Shown here: piece after piece, positions 17,881-27,065 of the stretch
How the letters are laid out: each line of letters begins with the position of its first letter
How positions within the stretch are numbered: the stretch's first letter is position 1
Assembly: GCA_050950645.1 (NCBI GenBank)
Contig: JBMNHZ010000001.1
Span: forward strand, 296,895-360,894
DNA length: 64,000 nt
Direction: 5' to 3'
Source of the DNA: BRH-c25 sp012519325
Lineage (GTDB): Bacteria; Bacillota; Clostridia; Lutisporales; Lutisporaceae
Made by a program: the position numbers and the translations under genes
The notes under the pieces: model-generated
What the model was told of the DNA's origin: nothing
Database searches by the model: none
Seen by the model: only the letters and a program-made list of their open reading frames with translations

Positions 17881-19254
17881 TTATCCCCTCTCGCGTAAAT
17901 AGTCAACAACGTATTCCATTTTCATTCCTCTTGAACCTTTAATAAGAACCGTATCACCGGGCTTTATTTTATCATTAAGGAATTCAGCAGCATCCTTTAT
18001 GTCGTAAAAGGCATATATGCTGCCGCCCATTCCCGAGGCCATCGCCCCTCTCCTAACATCCTCCGAAAATTTACCTACAGCTGCTATCACATCTGCTCCT
18101 GAACAGGCAGCATACATCCCGATTTTGTAATGCTCCTCGGAAGACAGCTCTCCCAGTTCAAGCATATCTCCTAAAATGCATATGCCCCTGCCCTCTGATT
18201 TCATGGCACGCAATACATCAATTGCCGCTTTCATTGATTCCGGGTTTGCATTATATACATCATTTATAAGCTTTACCCCGCAGTCCAGATTAATGATTTC
18301 CATCCTCATTTCCGATGGCTTGAAGCTATCCAAACCTTTCTGTATTTCTTCTGCCTTCATATCAAAAAGCCTTGCAACGGCAATGGCAGACAAGGCATTA
18401 TATACATTATGCATTCCGGGAAACATTAATGCAAACTTCGACCTTAGTCCCTGCGAATCTACGCAGAATTCTATTCCTGCTTCGCCCTTTTCCTCTATTC
18501 CATAAGCAAATATATCATTGCTTTGTGAAAGTCCGTATTTAATAACCCTGAATTTATCGGAGCGAAAGCCATGCAGCATGTCGTTATCTCCATTAATAAC
18601 AGCTGTATTGTCACTATTAAAATATGAAAACAGTTCAAGCTTTGCTCTTAATATGTTCTCCCTTGAACCCAACTTCTCGATATGAGTAAGGCCTACGTTG
18701 GATATCACACCAATACTCGGCCTTGCAATTTTCGAAAGCAGGCTTATTTCTCCAAGGCTGCTCATTCCCATCTCCAGGACAGCAATCTGGTGGCTGTATT
18801 GAAGCCTGAAAAGCGTCAGTGGCAAACCGATAGCATTGTTGAAATTTCCTTCGGTCTTTAATACATTGAATTTTTGTGATAGCACTGATGCCATTATGTC
18901 TTTAGTTGTTGTTTTCCCCGAACTGCCGGTTACTGCCACAATTGGTATGTGAAACTTGCTTCTGTAGTAAGAAGCAATGTCCTGCAAGGCTTTTAGAGTG
19001 TCTTCCACAAGTATGTACGGAATTTTGCAGTCCTCCGGCATCCTTTGTGCAACTGCCAATACCGCCCCATTTTCAACTGCCTTATGAATAAAATCATGTC
19101 CGTCAAAGTTTTCGCCCACAAGTGCAACAAACATATCCCCAGGATTTATTTCTCTGCTGTCGGTACTTACACCTGAGACCTCATACTCTCCTTCAAAATT
19201 CATAAGAACTCCCTGGGCAGCTCTGGCTATTTCTTCCACACTTAAGGCTTCCAT
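17881..19254 (-). CDS. murF: UDP-N-acetylmuramoyl-tripeptide--D-alanyl-D-alanine ligase
   Basis: Completes the cytoplasmic pentapeptide precursor by adding D-Ala-D-Ala. It is a 457-residue Mur ligase. The N-terminal domain has VSTDSREINPGDMFVAL, the P-loop is GSSGKTTTKD at about 110, and NVGLTHIEKLGS and NDVYNANPESMKAA follow. The ATG at 19254 shares a base with the murE stop codon, so translation is coupled. GGGAGG lies upstream. Confidence 0.97.
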   Translation of the reverse strand: MEALSVEEIARAAQGVLMNFEGEYEVSGVSTDSREINPGDMFVALVGENFDGHDFIHKAVENGAVLAVAQRMPEDCKIPYILVEDTLKALQDIASYYRSKFHIPIVAVTGSSGKTTTKDIMASVLSQKFNVLKTEGNFNNAIGLPLTLFRLQYSHQIAVLEMGMSSLGEISLLSKIARPSIGVISNVGLTHIEKLGSRENILRAKLELFSYFNSDNTAVINGDNDMLHGFRSDKFRVIKYGLSQSNDIFAYGIEEKGEAGIEFCVDSQGLRSKFALMFPGMHNVYNALSAIAVARLFDMKAEEIQKGLDSFKPSEMRMEIINLDCGVKLINDVYNANPESMKAAIDVLRAMKSEGRGICILGDMLELGELSSEEHYKIGMYAACSGADVIAAVGKFSEDVRRGAMASGMGGSIYAFYDIKDAAEFLNDKIKPGDTVLIKGSRGMKMEYVVDYLRERG

Positions 19255-20711
19255 TATATTTCCTCCCTTAGAAGCTCCTGTACAATATCTCTTTCATCAA
19301 AGGGAATAGTCTTATCTTTCAAGATCTGATAAGTCTCATGCCCTTTTCCGGCCAACAAAACTATATCGCCGGGTTTCGCCATGGTAATAGCATATTTTAT
19401 TGCATCCCTTCTGTTTTCTATACAAATATAGTCGCAGCCTGTGGATTTTATTCCGGCTTCTGTCTGTCTGATTATATCCATTGGATCCTCCGTTCTCGGA
19501 TTATCTGAAGTAATAATACAGTAATCGGACATTCTTCCGGCAACATTGCCCATTATGGGTCTCTTCTCCTTGTCCCTGTCTCCGCCGCAGCCAAATAGTG
19601 TTATGATTCTGCCCTTGGCATACTCTTTCACAGAAGCCAGAATGTTCTGCAGTCCGTCAGGAGTGTGGGCATAATCAACAATCACCGTATAAGGCGTGTC
19701 TGTTTTAATAATTTCCGACCTGCCCGGAACATAATCAACATTATTCAAGCCTTCCCTGATTATATTCCTGTCAATCCCCTCCGCATATGCAGCGGCCGCT
19801 GCAGCCAGAGCATTATATACGCTGAATTTTCCGGGTATCCTGATATTCAACTCCGCTTCATATTCAGGAGTGACAATAGTAAAGCCCACACCATTGGAGG
19901 TAATATCAATATTTTTTGCCGTTATGTCGGCCTTATTGTCTATGCCATAAGTAATCAGCCGCACCCCCGTATTTTTCAATTCCCCGGCAATTATTTTCCC
20001 GTGCTCATCATCAATGTTTATTATATTTGTGCCATCGACCATATAAAAAAGCTTTTTCTTTGCGTTTCTGTAATTCTCAATGGTTTTGTGAAAATCCAAA
20101 TGATCCTGGGTAAGATTGGTGAATACTCCTATTCTGAAATTGCAGCCTTCCACCCTTCCAAGCTCCAGGGAATGGGAGGATACCTCCATAACAGCATAAT
20201 CGACATCACTATCCGCCATCTCTCTGAAAAGGCACTGAAGATCCAAAGCTTCGGGAGTGGTCCTTGAAGAAATATATATCTTATCACCGATCTGGGTTGT
20301 AATGGTGCCGAGGAGTCCAATTTTTTGCTTGTTAGCTTCCATTATTGATTTTATAAGATATGTGGTGGTAGTTTTTCCGTTAGTTCCCGTTATACCTATA
20401 AGCCTCAGCTTTTGTGAGGGATTTCCGTAAAAATTGGATGCAATTACCGGCATAGCAGCCCTTGAACTTTCTACCTTTACCACAGCTGCACCCGGGACTT
20501 CGGCATCCTTCTCTGTAATAAAGGCAACAGCTCCCTTCCCAAGTGCATCATCTATAAAACTGTGTCCGTCATATTTAAAGCCGCTGACACAAATAAATAA
20601 ATCGCCCTTCTTCGCTTTCCGGGAATCATATGTTATTCCGCTTATTTCAACATCCGGATCCCCTTTGAAGTATACCGTATTAACGCCTTTTAACAATTCA
20701 TGCAGCTTCAT
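19254..20711 (-). CDS. murE: UDP-N-acetylmuramoyl-tripeptide synthetase, meso-diaminopimelate type
   Basis: Adds the third peptide residue. The 485-residue protein has GITYDSRKAKKGDLFIC at the start, the P-loop GITGTNGKTTTTYLI at about 107-121, NLTQDHLDFH, and the specificity motif DNPRTEDP. The DNPR form is the signature for meso-diaminopimelate rather than lysine, so the wall should be of the meso-DAP type. AGGAGG precedes the ATG at 20711. It starts the second half of the division cluster, after a terminator. Confidence 0.97.
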   Translation of the reverse strand: MKLHELLKGVNTVYFKGDPDVEISGITYDSRKAKKGDLFICVSGFKYDGHSFIDDALGKGAVAFITEKDAEVPGAAVVKVESSRAAMPVIASNFYGNPSQKLRLIGITGTNGKTTTTYLIKSIMEANKQKIGLLGTITTQIGDKIYISSRTTPEALDLQCLFREMADSDVDYAVMEVSSHSLELGRVEGCNFRIGVFTNLTQDHLDFHKTIENYRNAKKKLFYMVDGTNIINIDDEHGKIIAGELKNTGVRLITYGIDNKADITAKNIDITSNGVGFTIVTPEYEAELNIRIPGKFSVYNALAAAAAAYAEGIDRNIIREGLNNVDYVPGRSEIIKTDTPYTVIVDYAHTPDGLQNILASVKEYAKGRIITLFGCGGDRDKEKRPIMGNVAGRMSDYCIITSDNPRTEDPMDIIRQTEAGIKSTGCDYICIENRRDAIKYAITMAKPGDIVLLAGKGHETYQILKDKTIPFDERDIVQELLREEI

Positions 20712-20795
20712 TATTATCCTCCTTCATATAAAGCTATTGTTGACATGTTTTGGAATCTATATGCTGAATACGTAATTATTATCCATCACCTTTTA

Positions 20796-20840
20796 GAAAA
20801 AGGCAACCAAAATTAAAGGGTTTCTTTAATTTCGTTGCCT
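20796..20840 (-). terminator. Intrinsic terminator between the spoVD-like gene and murE
   Basis: AGGCAAC...AATTAAAG pairs with CTTTAATT...GTTGCCT (20801-20840), followed on the minus strand by TTTTT. It divides the cluster into mraZ-rsmH-ftsL-pbp and murE-ftsZ transcription units, although no strong murE promoter is evident in the remaining 85 bp. Confidence 0.8.
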
Positions 20841-20883
20841 GAGAAAAGATTCCAATGTATGCAGAATATTAAATGCTGTTGCT

Positions 20884-22857
20884 TTATTGTACGGGTTTCG
20901 CATTCAAAATTACAATAGACCCTTCATTTATATCTGCTCCGGGCTTTGGAGTCTGATCAAGTATTGTTGAATCCATATTATGCTCATATTCCGCTTCCAC
21001 ACTGTATTTGAGCTTACTCTTGGCCAATTCCTTTATGGCATCCTTAAGAGGCATGTTCCTTACCTCCGGTACCTTTACAAGAGGCTTCTGCATAAGTTCT
21101 TGTTCCTCTGCAGTATACTGAGGCTTAACATCCATATATCTCAAGGTATCATATATTATGCTTCTGGCTACAGGAGCGGCAATTATACCCCCAAAGTGAT
21201 GTTCTCCTCCCGGCTCGTCTATGACCACCAGCACAGACACTTTTGGGTCGTTAGCAGGAGCAAAACCGCAGAAGGATGAAACGAATTTGCCTGATACATA
21301 CACCCCTCCTTCTGCTTTCTGAGCTGTGCCGGTTTTACCTGCAACCTTGTAACCCGGAATATATGAGGATGCGGTAGGCGCTATTGCAAACTCCAGAATC
21401 TGCCTCATTGTTGCCGAGGTTTCCCTGGATATTACCTGTCTGACCTTTCGAGGCTGGAATTCATGGACTGTATTTCCTTCATCATCAATGACCTTCTTGG
21501 CAATCCTGGGTTCCATAAGCATGCCGTCGTTGGCAACAGCAGAGAAGGCAGTTATCAGCTGAATAGGTGTAACGGATATCCCCTGTCCGAAAGCGTTATT
21601 GGCAAGCTCTACCGGGCCTACTCCACTCAATTCCCTTACTATGCCTTTTGCCTCTCCCGGAAGCTTGACACCTGTGACAGAACCAAAACCAAAGGCCTTT
21701 ATGTATTTGTACAGTTTTTCCTTCCCCAGTCTCTGTCCTATCTCAACAAATACCGGATTGCAGGAATTTTTGACAGCCTCTGCAAAGCTTTGGTTTCCAT
21801 GAGGCTTGTAACTTCTCCAGCATTTCATTTTCTTTCCTGCTACGGTAATATGGCCTATGCAGTTGAAATGATCATCCGGTTTAACCACGTTTTCTTCCAA
21901 ACCTGCTGAAGAGGTTATTACTTTAAAGGTGGAACCCGGTTCATATGAATCTGATATGGCCGGATTTCTCCAAATCTTGTAGAGGGCTTCCAGCTGTTCT
22001 TTTTCGCCCATGGTATTCCATTTATCCGCAAGATCCTCCGGAACCTTCCGGGGGTCATTATTGTCATAGTCAGGCTTGGAGGTCATTGCAAGTATGTCCC
22101 CTGTCCTGGGATCCATGACTATTGCCGTAACTCGCTTTGCTTTATTCTCAATAAGTGCATTCTCAACAACCTTTTCAGCAAAATGCTGTATTACTTCATC
22201 AATTGTAAGCACAAGATTCAGGCCATCCTGGGGCTCGTAGTATTTGATATCACTTCCGGGAAGCATATCCCCATGGGCGTCCGTCATTACAATATTTCTT
22301 CCGGGAAATCCGTTCAGATACTTTTCGTATGTAAGCTCCACTCCATCCTGCCCCTGATTGTCAGGATTGGTAAAACCCAATACATAAGAAGCAAAATTGC
22401 TCTGAGGATAAAATCTCTTACTGTCATCATTGAATACTATTCCCGGCAGCTCCTTTTCCCTTAAAAGCTTAACCTTATCTGCATCCACCTTTTTCTTTAT
22501 AAGAACAGTATCTTTGTTGGCAGTTACCTTTTGAGCCAAAGAAGCCTTATCCATCTCCAGGATTTCCGACAGGGCATTTGTGACTGCCTCTTTATCCTTA
22601 ACCATGGCAGGCCTTACATATATTTCATATGCTGTTGCACTGACAGCAAGCTTCTTAGAGTTTCTGTCATATATTATTCCTCTCTTGGACTTTATAGGGA
22701 TATCTCTTGTCCATTGCTCCACCGCTTTCTGCTGATATTCCGAACTGTTTACTATCTGAATAAAAGCCAGTCTCCCGATTAGTCCCGCGTAAATAGCAAA
22801 AAAAGCAAAGAAGATAAATACAATTCTTCTTTTTATTGTCACTTTAATGCCGGACAA
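20884..22857 (-). CDS. spoVD: Class B penicillin-binding protein with PASTA domain (SpoVD/FtsI type)
   Basis: A peptidoglycan transpeptidase of 657 residues. One N-terminal membrane helix (about 10-30) is followed by the PBP dimerisation domain and the transpeptidase domain, with catalytic STFK in YEPGSTFKVITS, SCN in VKNSCNPVFVE and KTG in VAGKTGTAQKA. Residues about 595-657 form one PASTA domain (VPEVRNMPLKDAIKELAKS). The start is TTG at 22857 behind AAGGTGG. A C-terminal PASTA domain in this position is typical of clostridial SpoVD/Pbp2. It probably pairs with the SEDS protein at 14276-15388. Assignment to vegetative or sporulation function is not certain. Confidence 0.92.
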   Translation of the reverse strand: MSGIKVTIKRRIVFIFFAFFAIYAGLIGRLAFIQIVNSSEYQQKAVEQWTRDIPIKSKRGIIYDRNSKKLAVSATAYEIYVRPAMVKDKEAVTNALSEILEMDKASLAQKVTANKDTVLIKKKVDADKVKLLREKELPGIVFNDDSKRFYPQSNFASYVLGFTNPDNQGQDGVELTYEKYLNGFPGRNIVMTDAHGDMLPGSDIKYYEPQDGLNLVLTIDEVIQHFAEKVVENALIENKAKRVTAIVMDPRTGDILAMTSKPDYDNNDPRKVPEDLADKWNTMGEKEQLEALYKIWRNPAISDSYEPGSTFKVITSSAGLEENVVKPDDHFNCIGHITVAGKKMKCWRSYKPHGNQSFAEAVKNSCNPVFVEIGQRLGKEKLYKYIKAFGFGSVTGVKLPGEAKGIVRELSGVGPVELANNAFGQGISVTPIQLITAFSAVANDGMLMEPRIAKKVIDDEGNTVHEFQPRKVRQVISRETSATMRQILEFAIAPTASSYIPGYKVAGKTGTAQKAEGGVYVSGKFVSSFCGFAPANDPKVSVLVVIDEPGGEHHFGGIIAAPVARSIIYDTLRYMDVKPQYTAEEQELMQKPLVKVPEVRNMPLKDAIKELAKSKLKYSVEAEYEHNMDSTILDQTPKPGADINEGSIVILNAKPVQ

Positions 22858-22889
22858 ATTAATACACCACCTTCTGAAACAGCCATGAG

Positions 22890-23387
22890 TTAATCTAGCA
22901 CATTGAGGATATTATTTATCACAGCTTTTGTATATGCTATATATTTGTTCTCCTGTAAATCATCAATGTTGTAGAAGTCATCTGCCTCATTAACAGCAGA
23001 CGGTACCGGCATCTCAACATCTACATAAGCAATCTGGTTCTGAATATCCGGATACTGCATGCCCAGTTCCTCAATTGCCTTTTTTTCAAGAGTCTCAAGA
23101 CTAACTGACTTCATAAGCTGTACATTCAGATCGGTATTTTCTTTTACCAGGGCACTGTATTCCTTTTCCAGACTCTTAATATTATAATTTATCTCCGCCA
23201 TGTAGGCATAACGTGATATTATAAAAATGCTCAACCCAAAAATAAACAATATACTCATTAAATGAGTCTTGTGTTTTTCTTTTTTTCGAACTTTTTTACG
23301 GGGGCTTACAATTGGTTCCCGGACTTGCTCCATTTCCAACTGCTCATATCTGCTGTAATCATATGCAGTATTATCTGCCCTTAACAT
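22890..23387 (-). CDS. ftsL: FtsL-like division protein
   Basis: A 165-residue bitopic protein: a basic cytoplasmic N-terminus ending in SPRKKVRKKEKHK (about 30-42), a single membrane helix (about 44-65) and a coiled coil (NIKSLEKEYSALVKENTDLNV). The sequence is weakly conserved, as usual for FtsL, and the call rests on topology and on its place between rsmH and the class B PBP gene. An acidic extension after about residue 120 is unassigned. GGGGGG precedes the ATG. Confidence 0.78.
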   Translation of the reverse strand: MLRADNTAYDYSRYEQLEMEQVREPIVSPRKKVRKKEKHKTHLMSILFIFGLSIFIISRYAYMAEINYNIKSLEKEYSALVKENTDLNVQLMKSVSLETLEKKAIEELGMQYPDIQNQIAYVDVEMPVPSAVNEADDFYNIDDLQENKYIAYTKAVINNILNVLD

Positions 23388-23399
23388 TATTATTCCCCC

Positions 23400-24368
23400 C
23401 TAACCCCTTTTAGAACTTACTCTTTCAGCTGCCCTAAGCTTAGCGCTTTTCGACCTGGTATTCGTCTTCAGTTCCTCTGCTCCTGCAGTCACGGGTTTTT
23501 TAGTAAGCACCTTGAGAAGAGGCTCTTTCCCGCAGGCACATACCGGCAGTTGCGGTGGACACGTACACGGCTTTTCCATTTTGTTAAAGATTCTTTTTAC
23601 TATTCTGTCTTCAAGAGAATGAAAGGTTATTACCACCAGTCTACCTCCTGGCTTCAAAATCTCCGCTGCGTTTGTAACAGCCTCTTCCAATGCCTGGAGC
23701 TCATCATTCACAGCTATTCTCAAAGCCTGAAAGGTCCTTTTGGCGGGATGTCCTCCACTCCGGCTTGCCGCTGCCGGAATTGCTTTTTTAATAATATCTA
23801 CCAACTTAAAGGTAGTATCAATTCTGCCGTTTCTTCTTTCTTCGACAATAAATCTGGCAATCCTGACTGCCCATTTTTCTTCCCCATAATCCCTGAGTAT
23901 ACGGATAAGCTCCTGTTCGGAACTGCTGTTCACAATATCAGAAGCATCAAATTTGCTATCCTTATTCATCCTCATATCCAAAGGGCCGTTGTTCATATAA
24001 CTGAAGCCTCTTTCCTCCTCATCCAGCTGATGGGAAGATACTCCAATGTCAAGCAGTATTCCGTCTGCTTCCTTGAATCCCTTCTGCAGGGCAATAGTTT
24101 TTATGTTCCTGAAATTGTCACGGACAATAACAACATTATCCTTATAAGCTTCAAGGCGTCTTGCTGCCGCTTCAATTGCATTACAGTCCTGATCGATGCC
24201 TAAAAGTGCTCCCCCTGGAATTATCCTTTTTACTATTTCCAAAGAGTGCCCTGCCCCGCCAAGGGTTCCGTCAATATATGCCCCACCCGGCCTTGGACTA
24301 AGATATTCAAGTGTTTCACTTAAAAGCACGGGAATATGTTCAAAATTCAATTCCGCCATCTTCTTCAC
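23400..24368 (-). CDS. rsmH: 16S rRNA (cytosine(1402)-N(4))-methyltransferase
   Basis: RsmH (MraW), about 322 residues. Class I methyltransferase motifs are clear: HIPVLLSETLEYL at the start, the SAM-binding DGTLGGAGHS, GIDQDCNAI, DGILLDIGVSSHQLD and ERGFSYMNNGPLDMRM, and the C-terminal VITFHSLEDRIVKR. The GTG at 24368 follows AGAAGG by 5 nt, and an in-frame ATG three codons later is the alternative. It sits between mraZ and ftsL in the universal order. Confidence 0.96.
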   Translation of the reverse strand: MKKMAELNFEHIPVLLSETLEYLSPRPGGAYIDGTLGGAGHSLEIVKRIIPGGALLGIDQDCNAIEAAARRLEAYKDNVVIVRDNFRNIKTIALQKGFKEADGILLDIGVSSHQLDEEERGFSYMNNGPLDMRMNKDSKFDASDIVNSSSEQELIRILRDYGEEKWAVRIARFIVEERRNGRIDTTFKLVDIIKKAIPAAASRSGGHPAKRTFQALRIAVNDELQALEEAVTNAAEILKPGGRLVVITFHSLEDRIVKRIFNKMEKPCTCPPQLPVCACGKEPLLKVLTKKPVTAGAEELKTNTRSKSAKLRAAERVSSKRG

Positions 24369-24380
24369 ATGTCCTTCTCG

Positions 24381-24812
24381 CTATATTCCGAGCTGTGACA
24401 TTTTCTCTGCCACATCCTCATAGCTAATATTCGCATCGCTATTGAATTTATTCCATTCTTCCTTGCTCCAGATTTCTATTCGAGTTGAGACACCTATGAT
24501 GACAAGCTCTTTATCAATATTCGCATGATCCTTAAGGTAATTTGGAATAACCATCCTGCCCTGCTTGTCCAGATCACATTCGCAGGCTCCTGCAAAAAAG
24601 AACCTTACAAAGGCTCTGGCATCCTTGTTTGTCATAGGCAGGCTTTTAAGCTTATCCTCCACTATTTTCCAGTCCTGGGTCGAGTATATGAAAAGGCAGT
24701 TGTCAAGCCCTTTGGTCATAACAAAGCTGTCCCCCAGCTTTTCCCTGAATTTTGAAGGCATTATGACTCTATTTTTGGGGTCCAGTGTATGGTTATATTC
24801 GCCTATGAACAT
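24381..24812 (-). CDS. mraZ: Transcriptional regulator MraZ
   Basis: A 143-residue protein with two AbrB-like SpoVT/MraZ domains: GEYNHTLDPKNRVIMPSKFR at the start and CECDLDKQGRMVIPNYLKD in the second half. MraZ forms rings that bind tandem repeats in its own promoter and control the division cluster. Three 10-bp-phased AAAGTGGA repeats lie 28 bp upstream of this start, exactly as expected. GGTGGTG precedes the ATG. Confidence 0.96.
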   Translation of the reverse strand: MFIGEYNHTLDPKNRVIMPSKFREKLGDSFVMTKGLDNCLFIYSTQDWKIVEDKLKSLPMTNKDARAFVRFFFAGACECDLDKQGRMVIPNYLKDHANIDKELVIIGVSTRIEIWSKEEWNKFNSDANISYEDVAEKMSQLGI

Positions 24813-24839
24813 ATACTCACCACCCTATTTTCACATGAC

Positions 24840-24867
24840 TCCACTTTGCTCCACTTTAGTCCACTTT
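24840..24867 (-). promoter_or_regulatory. MraZ operator: three phased AAAGTGGA repeats
   Basis: On the minus strand AAAGTGGA occurs three times at exact 10-bp intervals (one helical turn), directly before mraZ. Mycoplasma MraZ is known to bind AAAGTG-type repeats with this phasing, and MraZ boxes in other bacteria are also short tandem repeats. A TATAGAAT-like -10 lies just upstream of the array. Autoregulation of the mraZ-rsmH-ftsL-pbp unit is inferred. Confidence 0.8.
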
Positions 24868-24925
24868 ATGACATATTCTATATAAAAATTAAAATTCCTT
24901 CCTTTTTTTTAAAATAGAAAATTTT

Positions 24926-24967
24926 TAAAAAAAAATGATACAAAAGACCTATGCTTTTGTATCATTT
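24926..24967 (-). terminator. Intrinsic terminator after lgt
   Basis: The perfect 14-bp stem AAATGATACAAAAG / CTTTTGTATCATTT with a 7-nt loop is followed on the minus strand by a long T-run. It lies between lgt and the mraZ promoter. Confidence 0.9.
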
Positions 24968-24994
24968 AACTCATTTAGTTGTTTTATTAATTTA

Positions 24995-25747
24995 CTATTT
25001 AATACTACCCTCCGCCTTGTCTTTATTCCTTATCCTCCTATAAACTATCAGGGCAGTAAACGATGCAATTATAACCACGCTAATAATCTGAGCCTGTCTC
25101 ATTCCCATAAACATCAGGCTATCGGTCCTCAAGCCTTCGATCCAGAACCTTCCCACCGAATAAAGTATTCCATACAGCAGGAATACTTCCCCTGACTCCT
25201 CATTCTTTCTTCTGTAGATCAGCAGGAATATGAAAACACAAATATTCCACAATGATTCATATAGAAAGGTAGGATGCACCCTTACACCGTCCACCATTAT
25301 ACCCCAAGGCAAATCCGTCGGTCCCCCGTGAGCTTCCTTATTTACAAAATTACCCCATCTTCCTATGGCTTGGCCCAATATTATGCTTGGTGCCGAAATA
25401 TCTGCCGTATCCCAGAAAGATATCTTCCTCACTCTTGTAAATACATATCCGGTAATTACAGCAGCTATTAATGCCCCATGAATTGCCAGGCCGCCTTCTC
25501 TTATGTTAATAATTTTCATAATATCGCCTTTATAATAGCTCCACTCAAATATGACATAATAGAGCCTGGCACCGATTACAGCTGCCGGAATGCACCATAA
25601 TGCAAGATCAATTATATACTCGGGATCGTATCCCAGCCTCTTTGCTTCATAGTATGCCAGCAGTATTCCTGCAAGTATTCCTGCCGAAAGCAGTATGCCG
25701 TACCACCTTATTGCTATTCCAAGTATTTCAAAAGCTACAGGATCCAC
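24995..25747 (-). CDS. lgt: Prolipoprotein diacylglyceryl transferase
   Basis: A membrane enzyme that adds diacylglycerol to lipoprotein cysteines. The protein has about 250 residues and seven helices. Motifs include IREGGLAIHGALI, the Lgt signature GRWGNFVNKEAHGG, and HPTFLYESLWN. I chose the GTG at 25747, preceded by GGGAGGAG, rather than the ATG at 25762, because that ATG lies within the ribosome site. Likely substrates in the window are the lipoproteins at 32661-33569 and 38530-39489. Confidence 0.93.
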   Translation of the reverse strand: MDPVAFEILGIAIRWYGILLSAGILAGILLAYYEAKRLGYDPEYIIDLALWCIPAAVIGARLYYVIFEWSYYKGDIMKIINIREGGLAIHGALIAAVITGYVFTRVRKISFWDTADISAPSIILGQAIGRWGNFVNKEAHGGPTDLPWGIMVDGVRVHPTFLYESLWNICVFIFLLIYRRKNEESGEVFLLYGILYSVGRFWIEGLRTDSLMFMGMRQAQIISVVIIASFTALIVYRRIRNKDKAEGSIK

Positions 25748-25964
25748 AGCCTCTCCTCCCATACATTTAGGATAGACCTTCGATAACTATGTTTCGGATA
25801 TCCTAAAATGCTTTCCTTGATTCATATATCGTGAAGAATACATTGCTTTAGTTCAAAGATTTTGCGTAATTAATCTATTTCTCGATATATATACTTTACT
25901 GTTTGATTATAATTATACGGAAGCTTAATTGTCAAGTGAAAAGCGCTGCCCTTTGCTCCATTAT

Positions 25965-26792
25965 TCACTCTGAATTTGGAAGGTCAAGAACTCCCTCAAC
26001 AGTCTCCATCACAGATGAATAGTTCTTGCCCTGCATATAATCATCATATGCCAGGTACAGCGCCCAAATCAAATTCCACATATCTCCGTCGGCATATATA
26101 ATTTTAAGCCCCAGATCATTCAAGGCTTCTTTCCTGTTAATGCAATAGCCGTGGGAGAAATATTTCTCGGTCATTGTTTTAGTTACCAGCTTTGCCTTAT
26201 CCTTGTTTCCCTTGAACATATTATTCTCAAGAAGGGCTTCGGCATACTGATAGGATGCTTTGATAGACTTCTCATAATCTCCCAGTATCCACGGATCAAG
26301 TTTGTTTGAAATAGGATACAGAACTGAGGCAGTAACCTTCGGATCCTTGCTCTGAGCAAGCTTTTCTTCCATAAAGTCTATGCACAGTCTTATGGACTGG
26401 ACAGGAACCCATAGATCGGTATACAGCGGGTGTCTTACAAGAGGGTCTATAGGCCCCAGCTCCGATATTGGCCCCATAACTATTTCATCTGCGCCGATAG
26501 CTACCATCGTAGCAGCACTTTTTGCCACAAATGGTATAATAACAGAAAAATTATCACAAAATTCCCTGATCAGGTTGACAATTTTATAGGGAGTATCTAC
26601 AGCACCTCCGTAACTATTTAAAAAAAGGTCTATTCTATCCGTTTTCCCAATACTGCAAAGCTGTTTGTACAGAGGAACCAATACATAATCATCCATGGGT
26701 GAGAAGGAAATATATGATATTAATCTGGAACTGCGCATTCTTTCAATGCCCTTGAGCAGGTTTAACCTTTTCTTATTTGTTATTTTCAACAC
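25965..26792 (-). CDS. SDH family Clp-fold serine proteinase
   Basis: A 275-residue cytosolic ClpP/crotonase-fold protein of the family called serine dehydrogenase proteinase. Conserved features are DRIDLFLNSYGGAVDTPYKI, the serine in FVAKSAATMVAIGADEIVM, and MGPISELGPIDPLV. The start is GTG at 26792, with GAGGAG 7 nt upstream. Known members are related to membrane-protein processing proteases, but the substrate here is unknown. It has no obvious operon partner. Confidence 0.85.
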   Translation of the reverse strand: MLKITNKKRLNLLKGIERMRSSRLISYISFSPMDDYVLVPLYKQLCSIGKTDRIDLFLNSYGGAVDTPYKIVNLIREFCDNFSVIIPFVAKSAATMVAIGADEIVMGPISELGPIDPLVRHPLYTDLWVPVQSIRLCIDFMEEKLAQSKDPKVTASVLYPISNKLDPWILGDYEKSIKASYQYAEALLENNMFKGNKDKAKLVTKTMTEKYFSHGYCINRKEALNDLGLKIIYADGDMWNLIWALYLAYDDYMQGKNYSSVMETVEGVLDLPNSE

Positions 26793-26887
26793 CCTAAATC
26801 TCCTCTCGCTAATAACAAAGGCGGCGTTGCTGCATATAGCCCATTGGCCTTTTCCGAAGAAAATTCGGCGCGGGCAACTAAATCAAT

Positions 26888-26935
26888 GTTTTATATTGTA
26901 TAGAAAAGCTGCAGTTTTCCTATACAATATAAAAC
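26888..26935. repeat. Long AT-rich inverted repeat
   Basis: A 16-bp arm GTTTTATATTGTATAG pairs exactly with CTATACAATATAAAAC, extended inward by AAAA/TTTT with one bulged C. It lies between the SDH protease gene and the divergent gene at 27066. It has no flanking T-run on either strand. It may be a transcription stop or the relic of a small inverted-repeat element. Confidence 0.5.
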
Positions 26936-27065
26936 CACAAGCAGTTTTTCTACTACACATAATATGTGCTTTCCGATGTTTTGTGATGGAATCAGCAGTA
27001 TTCAAGCAAAGTATAAATAGAACCAATATTGAAATAATATGATATAAAATGTGGAGGTGAAGCTT

